Positions 1 to 7,977 of a stretch of 64,000 nt of DNA are shown in pieces (the stretch's first letter is position 1; every line of letters starts with the position of its first letter). Below the pieces are notes generated by a model. That model was not told where the DNA came from and made no database searches. It saw only the letters and a list, made by a program, of their open reading frames with translations. The translations under genes were made by a program, and so were the position numbers. The stretch is from Skermanella pratensis (GTDB lineage: Bacteria > Pseudomonadota > Alphaproteobacteria > Azospirillales > Azospirillaceae): contig NZ_CP030265.1 of the NCBI RefSeq assembly GCF_008843145.1, positions 5,139,001-5,203,000 of the forward strand, read 5' to 3'.

Positions 1-111
1 CTCATGGAGCCGCCGGACATGGCGGGTCCGTATCTGTTCCTTGCCTCCGACCTCGCGGCCAACGTCACCGGCCAGAGCCTCGGAGCCGACCGGGGGGAAG
101 TGCCGTGGTGA
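1..111 (+). CDS. SDR-family oxidoreductase, C-terminal fragment
   Basis: The window opens inside a gene; 36 codons remain before a TGA. The visible residues (PYLFLASDLAANVTGQSLGA) are the usual end of a short-chain dehydrogenase/reductase, where the last strand carries an F-L-A-S-D motif and a T-G-Q stretch. The stop lies inside the start of the next SDR gene, so the two are probably cotranscribed and translationally coupled. The nucleotide-binding and catalytic parts lie outside the window, so substrate and cofactor cannot be judged. Confidence 0.75.
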   Translation, partial: LMEPPDMAGPYLFLASDLAANVTGQSLGADRGEVPW

Positions 112-830
112 CAGGATTGGACGGACCCGGATTGAACGGACTCAGGGCGCTGGTGACGGGGGCCGCGAGCGGGATCGGCCTTGCCGCCTGCGAGGCCCTG
201 CGGGGCGCCGGTGCCCATGTGGTCGGGCTGGACCGCGCGCCGGCCCCGGCGGACGACGCCGGCCGGGTGGTCGCCGACGTGACCGACGAGGGCCAGGTGA
301 TCGAGGCGGTGGCCCTGGCCGCCGGGCGGCTGGGCGGCCTCGACCTGCTGGTGAACTGCGCCGGCATCGAGATCGAGGCGCCGCTCCACGCGATCGACAT
401 CGCCGACATGGACCGCATGTACGCGGTCAACCTGCGCGGCCCGATCCTGGTGGCGCGGGAAGCCCTGAAGGCCATGGAGCCGGGCGCCCGCATCGTCAAC
501 ATCGCGTCGGAGCTCGCGTATCTCGGCCGCCAGGGCGCTTCGGGCTACTGCGCCACCAAGGGGGCGATGCTGTCGCTGACCCGGTCCTGGGCGCGGGAGC
601 TGGCCCCCGGCATCCTGGTCAACGCCGTGGCCCCCGGTCCGATCGACACGCCGCTGCTGGGCTTCGAGCGCATGACCGATGCCCAGAAGGCGCTGGAGAG
701 CGCCAACCCCCTGGGCCGCATCGGCCGCCCGGAGGAGGTCGCCGCCGCGATCCTCTTCCTGGCGTCCCCTGCGGCCAGCTTCATCACGGGACAATGCATC
801 AGCGTCGACGGCGGCGCGGCGATGCACTGA
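105..830 (+). CDS. Short-chain dehydrogenase/reductase
   Basis: This 241-residue protein has the normal length of a classical SDR. Near the N-terminus it has the Rossmann motif T-G-A-A-S-G-I-G, then N-C-A-G, the catalytic serine region (N-I-A-S-E), and Y-C-A-T-K, the YxxxK active-site pair. The C-terminus has F-L-A-S and T-G-Q. It is expected to be a soluble NAD(P)-dependent oxidoreductase acting on a hydroxyl or carbonyl group. GTG at 105 overlaps the preceding SDR stop. A creatininase-family gene follows after 13 bases, which suggests it oxidises or reduces an intermediate of the pathway encoded downstream. The substrate is unknown. Confidence 0.9.
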   Translation: MVTGLDGPGLNGLRALVTGAASGIGLAACEALRGAGAHVVGLDRAPAPADDAGRVVADVTDEGQVIEAVALAAGRLGGLDLLVNCAGIEIEAPLHAIDIADMDRMYAVNLRGPILVAREALKAMEPGARIVNIASELAYLGRQGASGYCATKGAMLSLTRSWARELAPGILVNAVAPGPIDTPLLGFERMTDAQKALESANPLGRIGRPEEVAAAILFLASPAASFITGQCISVDGGAAMH

Positions 831-843
831 AAGGATCGAACCT

Positions 844-1617
844 ATGGTCGAAAGCGTCTTCATGGCCGAGCTGACCTGGCCGGAGTTCGCCACGAAGGTG
901 GCGGAGGGCGTCACCGTCTTCCTGCCCCTGGGCACCACCGAGCAGCACGGCCCCCACATGGCGATGAACGTGGACGTGGTGCTGCCCACCGCCGTGTGCG
1001 AACGGGTGGCGCGCAACGTCGGCGGCATCGTCGCCCCGACGATCCCCTATGGCTACAAGTCGCAGCCCCGCTCGGGCGGCGGCGAGTCGTTCCCCGGCAC
1101 CACCAGCCTGGATGCCAACACCTTCTCGCTGGTCGTGCGCGACGTGATCCGGAGCTTGGGCACCGACGGCGTGCGCCGGCTCGTGGTGGTGAACGGGCAT
1201 TTCGAGAACTGCTGGCCGGCTGTCGAGGGCGTCGACCTGGGCCTGCGGGAGCTTCGCCGCGACGGGATCGCGGACATGCAGGTGATGCGGCTGGAATACT
1301 GGGACTTCGTCGGCCGCGACACGCTGGACCGGCTCTTCCCCGAGGGGTTCCCCGGCACCGAGCTGGAGCATGCCAGCCTGCTGGAGACGTCCCTGATGCT
1401 GCTGCTGCGACCCGACCTGGTCGATATGGACAAGGTGCCGTCCGACGGGCCGGCGCGGTTCCCCACATACGACCGTTACCCCGTGCCGGAGGGGTTCGTC
1501 CCGGCCTCCGGCGTCCTGGCCCGCGCCCAGGGGTCCTCGGCCGAGAAGGGGCAACTCCTGATGGACGACCATGTCGAGCGGATCACGCGGGCCGTCCGCG
1601 CCGAATTCAACCTGTGA
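844..1617 (+). CDS. Creatininase-family amidohydrolase
   Basis: The 257-residue product is a normal-length creatininase-family enzyme, a metal-dependent hydrolase of cyclic amides. The two-metal ligands are visible at E33, H35, D44, H119 and E121 (T-E-Q-H-G-P-H and N-G-H-F-E-N), one position off the ligands I recall for Pseudomonas creatininase (E34, H36, D45, H120, E122). W153 matches that enzyme's Trp154. The second substrate tryptophan (Trp174, in G-W-D/E-x-E-H) is Thr172 here, so creatinine need not be the substrate. The ATG at 844 was chosen because AAAGGA lies just upstream; the frame is open further upstream only as antisense-like overlap with the SDR. It probably opens a lactam or imide ring ahead of the ureohydrolase encoded next. 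Confidence 0.85.
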   Translation: MVESVFMAELTWPEFATKVAEGVTVFLPLGTTEQHGPHMAMNVDVVLPTAVCERVARNVGGIVAPTIPYGYKSQPRSGGGESFPGTTSLDANTFSLVVRDVIRSLGTDGVRRLVVVNGHFENCWPAVEGVDLGLRELRRDGIADMQVMRLEYWDFVGRDTLDRLFPEGFPGTELEHASLLETSLMLLLRPDLVDMDKVPSDGPARFPTYDRYPVPEGFVPASGVLARAQGSSAEKGQLLMDDHVERITRAVRAEFNL

Positions 1618-1635
1618 GCAGATGATCGTAAGCAG

Positions 1636-2598
1636 ATGATGAGCGACAAGCAGTTCCAGCCTCTCGATTCCGCCGCCGTGCCGCGCTTCGCCGGGCTGCC
1701 GACCTTCATGCGGCTGCCCGTGGCCTCGCCGGAGGAGGTGGACGTGGCCCTGGTCGGCGTCCCGTTCGACGGCGGCACGACGAACCGGCCCGGTCCCCGC
1801 CACGGCCCGCGCGAGGTCCGGAACCAGTCCAGCCTGGTCCGCCGGGTCCACCACGCGACCGGCATCTGCCCGTTCGACCTGGTGCGCGTCGGGGATTGCG
1901 GCGACGCGCCGGTCAACCCGCTCGACCTGATGGAGAGCATCGACCTGATCTCCGGCCACTTCGCCGGGGTGCGCCGGGCGGGCGCCGTCCCGCTGACCGT
2001 CGGCGGCGACCATTTGATCACGCTGCCGGTGCTGCGCGGCATCGTCGCCGACGGGCCGGTCGGGCTGATCCATTTCGACGCCCATTCCGACACCTACGAC
2101 AGCTTCTTCGGCAACCGGTACAACCACGGCACGCCGTTCCGGCGCGCGGTGGAGGAAGGGCTGCTCGATCCGAAGCGCATGGTGCAGATCGGCCTGCGCG
2201 GGGCGATCTCGGACGCGGCCAACTACGACTTCGCCAAGGCCAACGGCATCCGCCTGATCTTCATCGAGGAGTTCGAGGAACGCGGCCCGAAGGAGGTCAT
2301 GGCCGAGGCGCGGGCGATCGTCGGCGACCGGCCGATATACGTGTCGTTCGACATCGACATCCTCGATCCGTCCATAGCGCCCGGCACCGGCACCCCGGAG
2401 ATCGGGGGCGTCACGTCGCGCGAGGCCCAGGCCATGATCCGGCTGCTGCGCGGGCTGGATATCGTCGGGGCCGACCTGGTCGAGGTCTCGCCGCCGTTCG
2501 ACCCTTCGGGCGCCACGGCGCTGACCGCGGCGACCCTGATGTTCGAACTGCTCTGCGTGATGGCGGAGAGCATAAGCCTGAATTCTGCCCAATCCTGA
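1636..2598 (+). CDS. Agmatinase/ureohydrolase family protein
   Basis: A 320-residue arginase/agmatinase-fold enzyme. The binuclear manganese ligands are seen in G-G-D-H, in D-A-H-S-D-T-Y-D and in D-I-D-I-L-D-P, followed by A-P-G-T-G-T-P-E, the signature of the agmatinase and guanidinobutyrase branch. Family members release urea from a guanidino group. The fold cannot tell agmatine from guanidinobutyrate, guanidinopropionate or guanidine. It follows the creatininase gene by 18 bases and precedes an ABC importer, so the substrate is probably the guanidino product of the preceding enzyme. A second ATG lies 3 bases in, so the start may be 1639; the ribosome site is weak. Confidence 0.88.
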   Translation: MMSDKQFQPLDSAAVPRFAGLPTFMRLPVASPEEVDVALVGVPFDGGTTNRPGPRHGPREVRNQSSLVRRVHHATGICPFDLVRVGDCGDAPVNPLDLMESIDLISGHFAGVRRAGAVPLTVGGDHLITLPVLRGIVADGPVGLIHFDAHSDTYDSFFGNRYNHGTPFRRAVEEGLLDPKRMVQIGLRGAISDAANYDFAKANGIRLIFIEEFEERGPKEVMAEARAIVGDRPIYVSFDIDILDPSIAPGTGTPEIGGVTSREAQAMIRLLRGLDIVGADLVEVSPPFDPSGATALTAATLMFELLCVMAESISLNSAQS

Positions 2599-2631
2599 AA
2601 ACGGCGCCTAGTGATTAGGCACTGAAGCGAG

Positions 2632-2675
2632 TCCCGCCTGTCGGCCCCGGCACCGGAACAGGCCGGCAAGCGGGA
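2632..2675 (+). promoter_or_regulatory. Possible structured leader ahead of the ABC importer
   Basis: Between the ureohydrolase and the binding-protein gene, TCCCGC at 2632-2637 can pair with GCGGGA at 2670-2675, and inside it GCCTGT can pair alternatively with ACAGGC. A short hairpin (GCCTA/TAGGC) lies at 2606-2620. The conserved core of the guanidine-I riboswitch was looked for and not seen. This may be a simple terminator or attenuator of the upstream genes. Low confidence. Confidence 0.3.
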
Positions 2676-2692
2676 ATGCACCATGACTTTTG

Positions 2693-2707
2693 TTCAAGTA
2701 ACTTGAA
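2693..2707. promoter_or_regulatory. 15-bp perfect palindrome, candidate operator
   Basis: TTCAAGTAACTTGAA is a perfect 7+1+7 inverted repeat 74 bases before the GTG of the solute-binding protein. It is the right size for a helix-turn-helix dimer, and the cluster ends in an XRE-cupin regulator at 6553. I infer it controls the transporter operon. No second copy was noticed elsewhere in the window. Confidence 0.55.
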
Positions 2708-2780
2708 TGGCATGCATGTTGCTGAAGAAGTCCTGAGCGCCGGTCCAGGCGTCATGCCGTATCCCGCACAGGAGAGTGCC

Positions 2781-3635
2781 GTGTCCCTTTCCCAGTTCGC
2801 CCGCCTGATCAAGACCGCGGCCGTGGTGGTCGCCGCCGCAGGCACCCTTGCTTCCCCGGCCTTCGCCGACCAGCTCGACGAAATCCGGAAGAAGCAGGAG
2901 ATCGTCATCGGGACCGAGGCGCAGTTCCCGCCCTTCGAGTACCTGGAGGACGGCAAGATCGTCGGCTACGCCAGCGACCTCCTGCAACTGGTCGCGGCCG
3001 ACCTGCCGGGCGTCAGGCTGAACCAGCTCGACGTGCCGTGGCCGGCGATCCTGCCGGGCCTCAGCGCCGGCAAGTTCGACTTCGTGGTGACCTCCGTCAC
3101 CGTGACCAGGGAGCGGGCAGAGCAGTACGCCTTCACCGTGCCGATCGCCGAGGCCACGGTCGCCCTGGTCAAGCGCAAGGGCGACGGTTCCATCACCAAG
3201 CCGGAGGACATCGCCGGCAAGGTCGTGGGCTCCCAGACCGCGTCCGCCCAGCTCAAGGCATTGCAGGCCTTCGACGAGAAGCTGCGCGGCACCGGCTCGG
3301 GGGTGGACGGGATCACCGAGTATGTCAGCTTCGACGAGGCCTATGCCGACCTCGCGGCCGGCCGGATCGACGCCGTGTCGCAGGCGCTGTCCAACCTGGC
3401 TCCGCTGGTCAAGGCGCGCGGCGACATGTTCGAGATCGTCGGACCGACCATCGGCCCCAAGACCTACTATGCCTGGGCCGGCCGCAAGGACCCGGCCAGC
3501 GCCTCCCTGGTGAAGCTGTTCAGCGACGGCATCGCCAAGGCCAACACCTCGGGCAGGATGGCGGAGCTTCAGATGAAGTGGTTCGGCTTCACCATGGACG
3601 TGCCGGCCGACGCGGTGCCCGAGCCGACGATGTGA
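2781..3635 (+). CDS. ABC transporter, periplasmic solute-binding protein
   Basis: A 284-residue member of the SBP_bac_3 (polar amino acid) family. GTG at 2781 was preferred over upstream ATGs because AGGAGAG lies 5 bases before it and it gives a clean signal peptide: S-L-S-Q-F-A-R-L-I-K, a hydrophobic Ala/Val stretch, and an A-F-A cleavage site near residue 30. The mature protein starts D-Q-L-D-E-I and has the family motifs P-P-F-E-Y, D-F-V-V-T-S-V-T and a second-lobe Y-x-S-F-D-E-A. It delivers the ligand to the two permeases that follow. The neighbours point to a guanidino or amino acid-like ligand, which is inference only. Confidence 0.92.
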   Translation: MSLSQFARLIKTAAVVVAAAGTLASPAFADQLDEIRKKQEIVIGTEAQFPPFEYLEDGKIVGYASDLLQLVAADLPGVRLNQLDVPWPAILPGLSAGKFDFVVTSVTVTRERAEQYAFTVPIAEATVALVKRKGDGSITKPEDIAGKVVGSQTASAQLKALQAFDEKLRGTGSGVDGITEYVSFDEAYADLAAGRIDAVSQALSNLAPLVKARGDMFEIVGPTIGPKTYYAWAGRKDPASASLVKLFSDGIAKANTSGRMAELQMKWFGFTMDVPADAVPEPTM

Positions 3636-3666
3636 CGAGGTGCTGCGTGTACCCGGGGAACCCCTG

Positions 3667-4320
3667 ATGTTCGATCCCGCCATCATCGTCCCGTACCTGC
3701 CGACCCTGATCGAGGGCGCCGGAATCACGTTCGCGGTGTCGATCCTGGCGATCCTGCTCGGCATCCCCTGCGGGCTGGCCCTGTGCTTCCTTCGGCAGAG
3801 CCGGGGACGGGCGCCGGCGACGGCGGCCGCGGTCTATATCAGCTTCTTCCGGGGCACGCCGCTGCTGGTGCAGCTGCTGGTCTTCTTCTACATCCCCCCG
3901 GCCTACGGGATCGAGCTGCCGGCCTACCTGACGGCGGTCGCGGTGCTGACCATGAACACGACGGCGTTCCAGGCGGAGATCTTCCGCGGCGGTCTCCACG
4001 CGATCCCGCGCGGACAGGTCGAAGCGGCGCGGATGCTGGGCTTCACCCACGGCCAGGTCCGGCGCCGGGTGCTGGTGCCCCAGATGCTTCGGGTCACGCT
4101 GCCGGCCCTGACCAACGAGGCGATCGACATCCTGAAAAGCTCCTCGCTGGTGTCGGTCATCGCGGTGTCCGAGCTGCTGCGGCGCGGACGGCAGGTCGCG
4201 GCCGCCACGTACCACCCGCTGGAAGCCTACGCGGCCACGGCGCTGATGTATCTGCTGCTGGTCTCCCTCATAGCCTATGCCGGGCGCCATGCCGGCCGGC
4301 GGCTCAGCCTGTCGCGGTGA
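3667..4320 (+). CDS. Amino acid-type ABC transporter permease 1
   Basis: A 217-residue inner-membrane permease of the His/Glu/Gln/Arg-opine family, with several hydrophobic segments and the ATPase-coupling (EAA) loop [11 protein letters not shown] at about residues 117-127. [10 protein letters not shown] is the typical first-segment motif. ATG at 3667 keeps the first membrane helix intact; an upstream in-frame start would add only nine residues. The stop overlaps the start of the second permease by one base, so the two are translationally coupled and probably form a heterodimer. Confidence 0.92.
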   Translation: MFDPAIIVPYLPTLIEGAGITFAVSILAILLGIPCGLALCFLRQSRGRAPATAAAVYISFFRGTPLLVQLLVFFYIPPAYGIELPAYLTAVAVLTMNTTAFQAEIFRGGLHAIPRGQVEAARMLGFTHGQVRRRVLVPQMLRVTLPALTNEAIDILKSSSLVSVIAVSELLRRGRQVAAATYHPLEAYAATALMYLLLVSLIAYAGRHAGRRLSLSR

Positions 4321-5003
4321 TGCCCATGCCCGACGAGTCCGTCACCCTGCGCTATGCCGGGCGCTTCCTCGACGGCTTCCTCACCACGGCGTGGATCTGC
4401 GGAGTCTCGATCTGCGCCGCCGTGGCACTGGGGCTGGCCCTGTTCCTGGTGCGGCGCCTGCCCTTCGCGCCGGCCCGCTGGTTCTACGACGGCTATGTCG
4501 GGCTGCTGCGGGGCACGCCGTTCCTGATCCAGATCTTCCTGCTGTATTACGGCGGCCCCGGCCTGGGCCTGCGGCTGTCCGCCACGACGACCGCGCTGAT
4601 CGGGCTGAGCGTCTATGGCAGCGCCTATTTCGCGGAGATCTTCCGGGCCGGCTTCGAGGCCGTGCCGCGCGGCCAGGTCGAGGCCGCCCGGATGCTGGGG
4701 TTCGACCGGGGACAGATCCTGCGCAACGTGGAACTGCCGCAGATGGCGGCACTGATCATCCCGCCGTCGGTCAACCAGTGCATCATCCTGATCAAGGAAT
4801 CCGCGGTCCTGTCCGTGATCACCGTGCCGGAACTGACCACCGTCGCCACCCGGGTCGTCTCCGAGACCTTCAGTTTCGCGGAACCCTACCTGCTGCTGGC
4901 GCTGCTCTACTGGCTGCTGGTCGAGACGACGGCCCGCGGCGGCCGGTGGCTGGAGCGCGCCACCGGCCGACACCTGACAACCACCAAGGGCCTGCCCCCA
5001 TGA
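4320..5003 (+). CDS. Amino acid-type ABC transporter permease 2
   Basis: A 227-residue paralogue of the preceding permease, with [10 protein letters not shown] near the first helices and the EAA loop [11 protein letters not shown] about residue 120. ATG at 4320 overlaps the previous stop (TGATG); a second ATG two codons later could be used. The gene end overlaps the ATPase start by four bases. With permease 1 it should form the membrane channel of the importer. Confidence 0.92.
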   Translation: MPMPDESVTLRYAGRFLDGFLTTAWICGVSICAAVALGLALFLVRRLPFAPARWFYDGYVGLLRGTPFLIQIFLLYYGGPGLGLRLSATTTALIGLSVYGSAYFAEIFRAGFEAVPRGQVEAARMLGFDRGQILRNVELPQMAALIIPPSVNQCIILIKESAVLSVITVPELTTVATRVVSETFSFAEPYLLLALLYWLLVETTARGGRWLERATGRHLTTTKGLPP

Positions 5004-5860
5004 CCAAGACCCAGGGCGCCGCCGTGCTCAGCCTGCGCGGCGTGCGCAAGAGCTTCGGCGACCATACCGTGATCGACGGGATCGACCTGGACGTCCACCG
5101 TTCCGAGGTGATCTGCATCATCGGCCCGTCCGGATCGGGCAAGAGCACGCTGCTCCGCTGCATGAACTTCCTGGAGGAGTACGACGGCGGCGAGGTCGTC
5201 ATCAACGGGCGGCTGCTGGGCTATTCGCGGGACGCCGGGGGGAAGCGGGTGCGCGACCGCGACGTGGTCGTGGACGAGACCCGGCGCGGCGTCGGCATGG
5301 TGTTCCAGCACTTCAACCTGTGGCCCCACATGACGGCTCTGGGGAACGTCACCGCCGCGCTGCGCCTGGTCAAGCAGATGCCGAAGCCCGCGGCCGACGC
5401 GCTGGGGGCGGAGGTGATGGCCAAGGTCGGCCTGTCCGACAAGGCCGGGCAGTATCCGGCCCGCCTGTCCGGCGGGCAGCAGCAGCGCGTCGCCATCGCC
5501 CGCGCGCTGGCGATGCAGCCTTCCATCATGCTGTTCGACGAGCCGACCTCGGCGCTCGACCCGGAGCTGGTCGGCGAGGTGCTCCAGGTGATGCGCGGCC
5601 TCGCGGCGGAGGGCATGACCATGGTGGTCGTGACCCACGAGATGGGCTTCGCCGCCGAAGTGGCCGACCGGGTCGTGTTCATGGACGCCGGCCGTATCGT
5701 CGAGCAGGGGCCGCCCCGGTCGCTGTTCGGAGCTCCCTCCCACCCCCGGCTGCGCCAGTTCCTGGAGACCTGGAGACAGCGCAACGCGGGATTCACCACG
5801 CTCATGCCGGATGCCGCCCGACATCCACATCAGGAAGGAAACCAGATCCATGTCCGCTGA
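5000..5860 (+). CDS. Amino acid-type ABC transporter ATP-binding protein
   Basis: A 286-residue ATPase with Walker A G-P-S-G-S-G-K-S at about residue 43, Q-loop ([10 protein letters not shown]), signature L-S-G-G-Q-Q-Q-R, Walker B with [12 protein letters not shown] and the switch histidine in V-V-T-H-E-M. This is the GlnQ/HisP-type subunit that drives the two permeases. It is somewhat longer than GlnQ: there is an insertion after the first strand-helix unit (about residues 70-95) and a C-terminal tail after L-E-T-W. The tail overlaps the start of the DUF1989 gene. Confidence 0.92.
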   Translation: MTKTQGAAVLSLRGVRKSFGDHTVIDGIDLDVHRSEVICIIGPSGSGKSTLLRCMNFLEEYDGGEVVINGRLLGYSRDAGGKRVRDRDVVVDETRRGVGMVFQHFNLWPHMTALGNVTAALRLVKQMPKPAADALGAEVMAKVGLSDKAGQYPARLSGGQQQRVAIARALAMQPSIMLFDEPTSALDPELVGEVLQVMRGLAAEGMTMVVVTHEMGFAAEVADRVVFMDAGRIVEQGPPRSLFGAPSHPRLRQFLETWRQRNAGFTTLMPDAARHPHQEGNQIHVR

Positions 5861-6461
5861 ACAGCTCGTGACCATTCCCGCCCGCAAGGGCAAGGCCGCC
5901 TTCGTCGCCAAGGGGCAGCTGGTCAAGGTCGTCAACACCCATGGCGAGCAGGTCGTCGATACCTGGGCGTTCCGGCGCGACGACATGTCGGAGTTCATGT
6001 CGAACGAGCATACCCGCGCCCATATGCTGAAGATCATCCCCAAGGCCGGCGACGCGCTGCTGACCAACCGGCGGCGCCCGATCCTGACGCTGGTGGAGGA
6101 TACCTCCGGCGGCATCCACGACATGCTGATCGCCGCCTGCGACCGCTACCGTTACGAGATGCTGGGCTGCGAGGGCCACCACGACAACTGCACGGACAAC
6201 CTCGCGTCGGGCCTGGCCGAGCTGGGCCTGACCCCGCCGGAGACTCCGAGCCCGCTGAACCTGTTCATGAACATTCCCGTGGGCCCCGACAACACCCTGT
6301 CGTTCGAGGCGCCGCCGGCTCCGGTGATGGGCGGTTACGTGGTGCTGCGCGCCGAGATGGACCTGGTGATCGCGTTCTCGGCCTGCCCGCAGGACATCCT
6401 GCCGATCAACGGCACCGCCTGCTCGCCGACCGACGCGCATTTCGCCGTGTACGACGCCTGA
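5850..6461 (+). CDS. DUF1989 (urea carboxylase-associated) family protein
   Basis: A 203-residue DUF1989 protein. ATG at 5850 is preceded by AGGAAGGAA and follows the ATPase gene with an 11-base overlap, so it belongs to the transporter operon. Family traits are [12 protein letters not shown] near residue 28, an S-N-E-H-T-R segment, and G-C-E-G-H-H-D-N-C, a likely metal or active-site patch. Paired DUF1989 proteins were described as carboxyguanidine deiminase in guanidine breakdown; here there is one copy and no urea carboxylase or allophanate hydrolase in view. A role in turning over a guanidino or amidine product is inference. Confidence 0.82.
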   Translation: MSAEQLVTIPARKGKAAFVAKGQLVKVVNTHGEQVVDTWAFRRDDMSEFMSNEHTRAHMLKIIPKAGDALLTNRRRPILTLVEDTSGGIHDMLIAACDRYRYEMLGCEGHHDNCTDNLASGLAELGLTPPETPSPLNLFMNIPVGPDNTLSFEAPPAPVMGGYVVLRAEMDLVIAFSACPQDILPINGTACSPTDAHFAVYDA

Positions 6462-6462
6462 G

Positions 6463-6480
6463 GGCACGGGCTCCCGTGCC
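6463..6480 (+). terminator. Hairpin terminator after the DUF1989 gene
   Basis: GGCACGGG and CCCGTGCC form a perfect 8-bp stem with a 2-base loop two bases after the stop, followed by GAAATCTTTC. The U-tract is weak, but the position fits an end to the transporter operon before the regulator gene. Confidence 0.55.
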
Positions 6481-6552
6481 GAAATCTTTCAACCTTCCGG
6501 GCGGAGACGGTATAGAGAGGACGCTGCTTCCGCTGCCGAAGGCGACACGATC

Positions 6553-7170
6553 TTGACCGCTGCGAAACATGATCCCGGAACCGGCATGACGGCGACGGAG
6601 GTTCCGGCTCCCGACATCCGGATCGGGGTCAAGCTGCGCCATGCCCGTCTCGTCAGGGGCTTGCGCATGAGCGACGTGGCGCGGCGGGTCGGCTGCTCGG
6701 AAAGCCTGATCTCCAAGCTGGAGCATGACAAGGCGAAGCCGTCCTTCGTCATGCTCCACAAGCTGGTGGCGGCACTGGAGACCAACGTCGCCTATCTCTT
6801 CGCCGATACCGGCGAAAGCGCCGGCCCGGTGGCGCGGGCCGGCGAGCGCCCGGTCATCACCACCGACCCGCTCCGAAACGCCCCCGGCATCCGCCTGGAA
6901 CGGCTGATCCCCTATGCGGAAGGCCATCTGCTCCAGGCGAACGTCCACATCATCGATCCGGGCAGCGGCAGCGACGGCGAGATCGAGCACGACGGCGAGG
7001 AGGTCGGGTATGTCCTGGAAGGCGCGCTGGAGCTGACCGTCGACGGTCAGCTCCACAGTCTGTCGGCGGGCGACTCATTCGTCTTCCGCTCCGACCTGAA
7101 GCACGGCTACCGCAACCCGGGGGATACCACCACCCGGGTGCTCTGGGTCAACACGCCGCCGACCTTCTGA
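6553..7170 (+). CDS. XRE-cupin transcriptional regulator
   Basis: A 205-residue regulator. Residues about 20-75 form an XRE helix-turn-helix (G-V-K-L-R-H-A-R, then S-E-S-L-I-S-K-L-E). After a short linker the C-terminal half (about 125-200) is a cupin barrel with H-D-G-E-E-V-G-Y-V-L-E-G and a distal H-G-Y-R-N-P. This architecture usually binds a small molecule in the cupin and regulates a neighbouring catabolic or transport operon. The TTG at 6553 has GAAGG upstream; ATG at 6586 is an alternative that keeps both domains. It probably controls the preceding cluster, perhaps through the palindrome at 2693. Confidence 0.88.
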   Translation: MTAAKHDPGTGMTATEVPAPDIRIGVKLRHARLVRGLRMSDVARRVGCSESLISKLEHDKAKPSFVMLHKLVAALETNVAYLFADTGESAGPVARAGERPVITTDPLRNAPGIRLERLIPYAEGHLLQANVHIIDPGSGSDGEIEHDGEEVGYVLEGALELTVDGQLHSLSAGDSFVFRSDLKHGYRNPGDTTTRVLWVNTPPTF

Positions 7171-7202
7171 CCGCGCGGCGGCTCGGCGATCCCGGCGGGC
7201 GG

Positions 7203-7541
7203 TCAGACGCTGAAGCTTTCGCCGCAGCCGCAGCGGGCCTTCTCGTTGGGGTTCTTAAAGACGAAGCCGGACTGGATCTTGTCGTCCACGTAGTCCATCT
7301 CGGTGCCGATCAGGAACATGGTGGCGGCCGGATCGATCAGGATCTTGACGCCCTTGTCCTCGACGACCTCCTCGAACTTCTTGATCTCATCGGCGTATTC
7401 GACGGTGTAGCTGAGGCCGGAGCAGCCGCGCGACTTGACGCCGACGCGCAGCCCCAGGGCCGGCTTGTCCGACTTCGCCATGATCTGCTTGACCCGCTCG
7501 GCGGCGGCGTCGGTGATCGTCATTGCCTTGGGAAATGCCAT
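7203..7541 (-). CDS. sufA: A-type Fe-S cluster carrier, SufA/IscA-like
   Basis: A 112-residue A-type carrier of the HesB/IscA family. The three cluster-binding cysteines are present: R-G-C-S-G near residue 40 and C-G-C-G close to the C-terminus (K-A-R-C-G-C-G-E-S-F). It accepts clusters from the SufBCD scaffold and hands them to target proteins in the cytoplasm. It is the last gene of the SUF operon, separated from sufT by 50 bases. IscA and ErpA look alike; the symbol rests on context. Confidence 0.9.
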   Translation of the reverse strand: MAFPKAMTITDAAAERVKQIMAKSDKPALGLRVGVKSRGCSGLSYTVEYADEIKKFEEVVEDKGVKILIDPAATMFLIGTEMDYVDDKIQSGFVFKNPNEKARCGCGESFSV

Positions 7542-7591
7542 TTCGTCCTACTCCGACTTCTGCATGTTCTGTCCAACGCCGAACCGCGGCA

Positions 7592-7948
7592 TCAGAACAT
7601 ATCCAGGGCGACCCTGGCCTCTTCCGACATCATGCCGGGATGCCAGGACGGTTCCCATACAAGTTCGACGCGGCATGATTTCACGGCGTCGAGGTTCTCG
7701 ATGACCTGCTGCACCTGCATCGGCATCTCGCCCGCGACCGGGCAGGACGGCGCCGTCAGGGTCATGTCGACCTCGACGTTCTTCTCGCTGTCCACGTTGA
7801 CCCGGTAGACCAGACCCAGTTCCCAGATGTTCACCGGGATCTCCGGGTCGTAGACGGTCTTGATCGCCTCGATCACTTGGTCCATCAGGGTCTCGTTGTC
7901 CACTACGCCGGTCTGCTCCAGCACTTGGCCGCTCACATCGTCTGGCAT
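7592..7948 (-). CDS. sufT: SufT, DUF59 Fe-S maturation protein
   Basis: A 118-residue DUF59 (MIP18-like) protein with Y-D-P-E-I-P-V-N-I-W-E-L-G-L-V-Y near residues 33-48 and the conserved T-A-P-S-C-P-V-A that carries the family cysteine. SufT helps mature Fe-S proteins when cluster demand is high. The ATG at 7948 is preferred because GAGGAGG lies 7 bases upstream. An in-frame ATG at 7981 would overlap the sufU stop and has no ribosome site. It sits between sufU and sufA. Confidence 0.9.
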   Translation of the reverse strand: MPDDVSGQVLEQTGVVDNETLMDQVIEAIKTVYDPEIPVNIWELGLVYRVNVDSEKNVEVDMTLTAPSCPVAGEMPMQVQQVIENLDAVKSCRVELVWEPSWHPGMMSEEARVALDMF

Positions 7949-7977
7949 TCCATCGCCTCCTCGAACCTGCCGCCCGT

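Noticed and set aside
799-2592. A 597-codon open frame antisense to the creatininase and ureohydrolase genes
   Set aside because: It is the mirror of two convincing enzyme genes in very GC-rich DNA, with a composition rich in Arg, Asp and Gly and no family motif.
2599-2780. Guanidine riboswitch upstream of the importer
   Set aside because: The conserved ykkC core and the paired ACGR loops of the mini types were not found.
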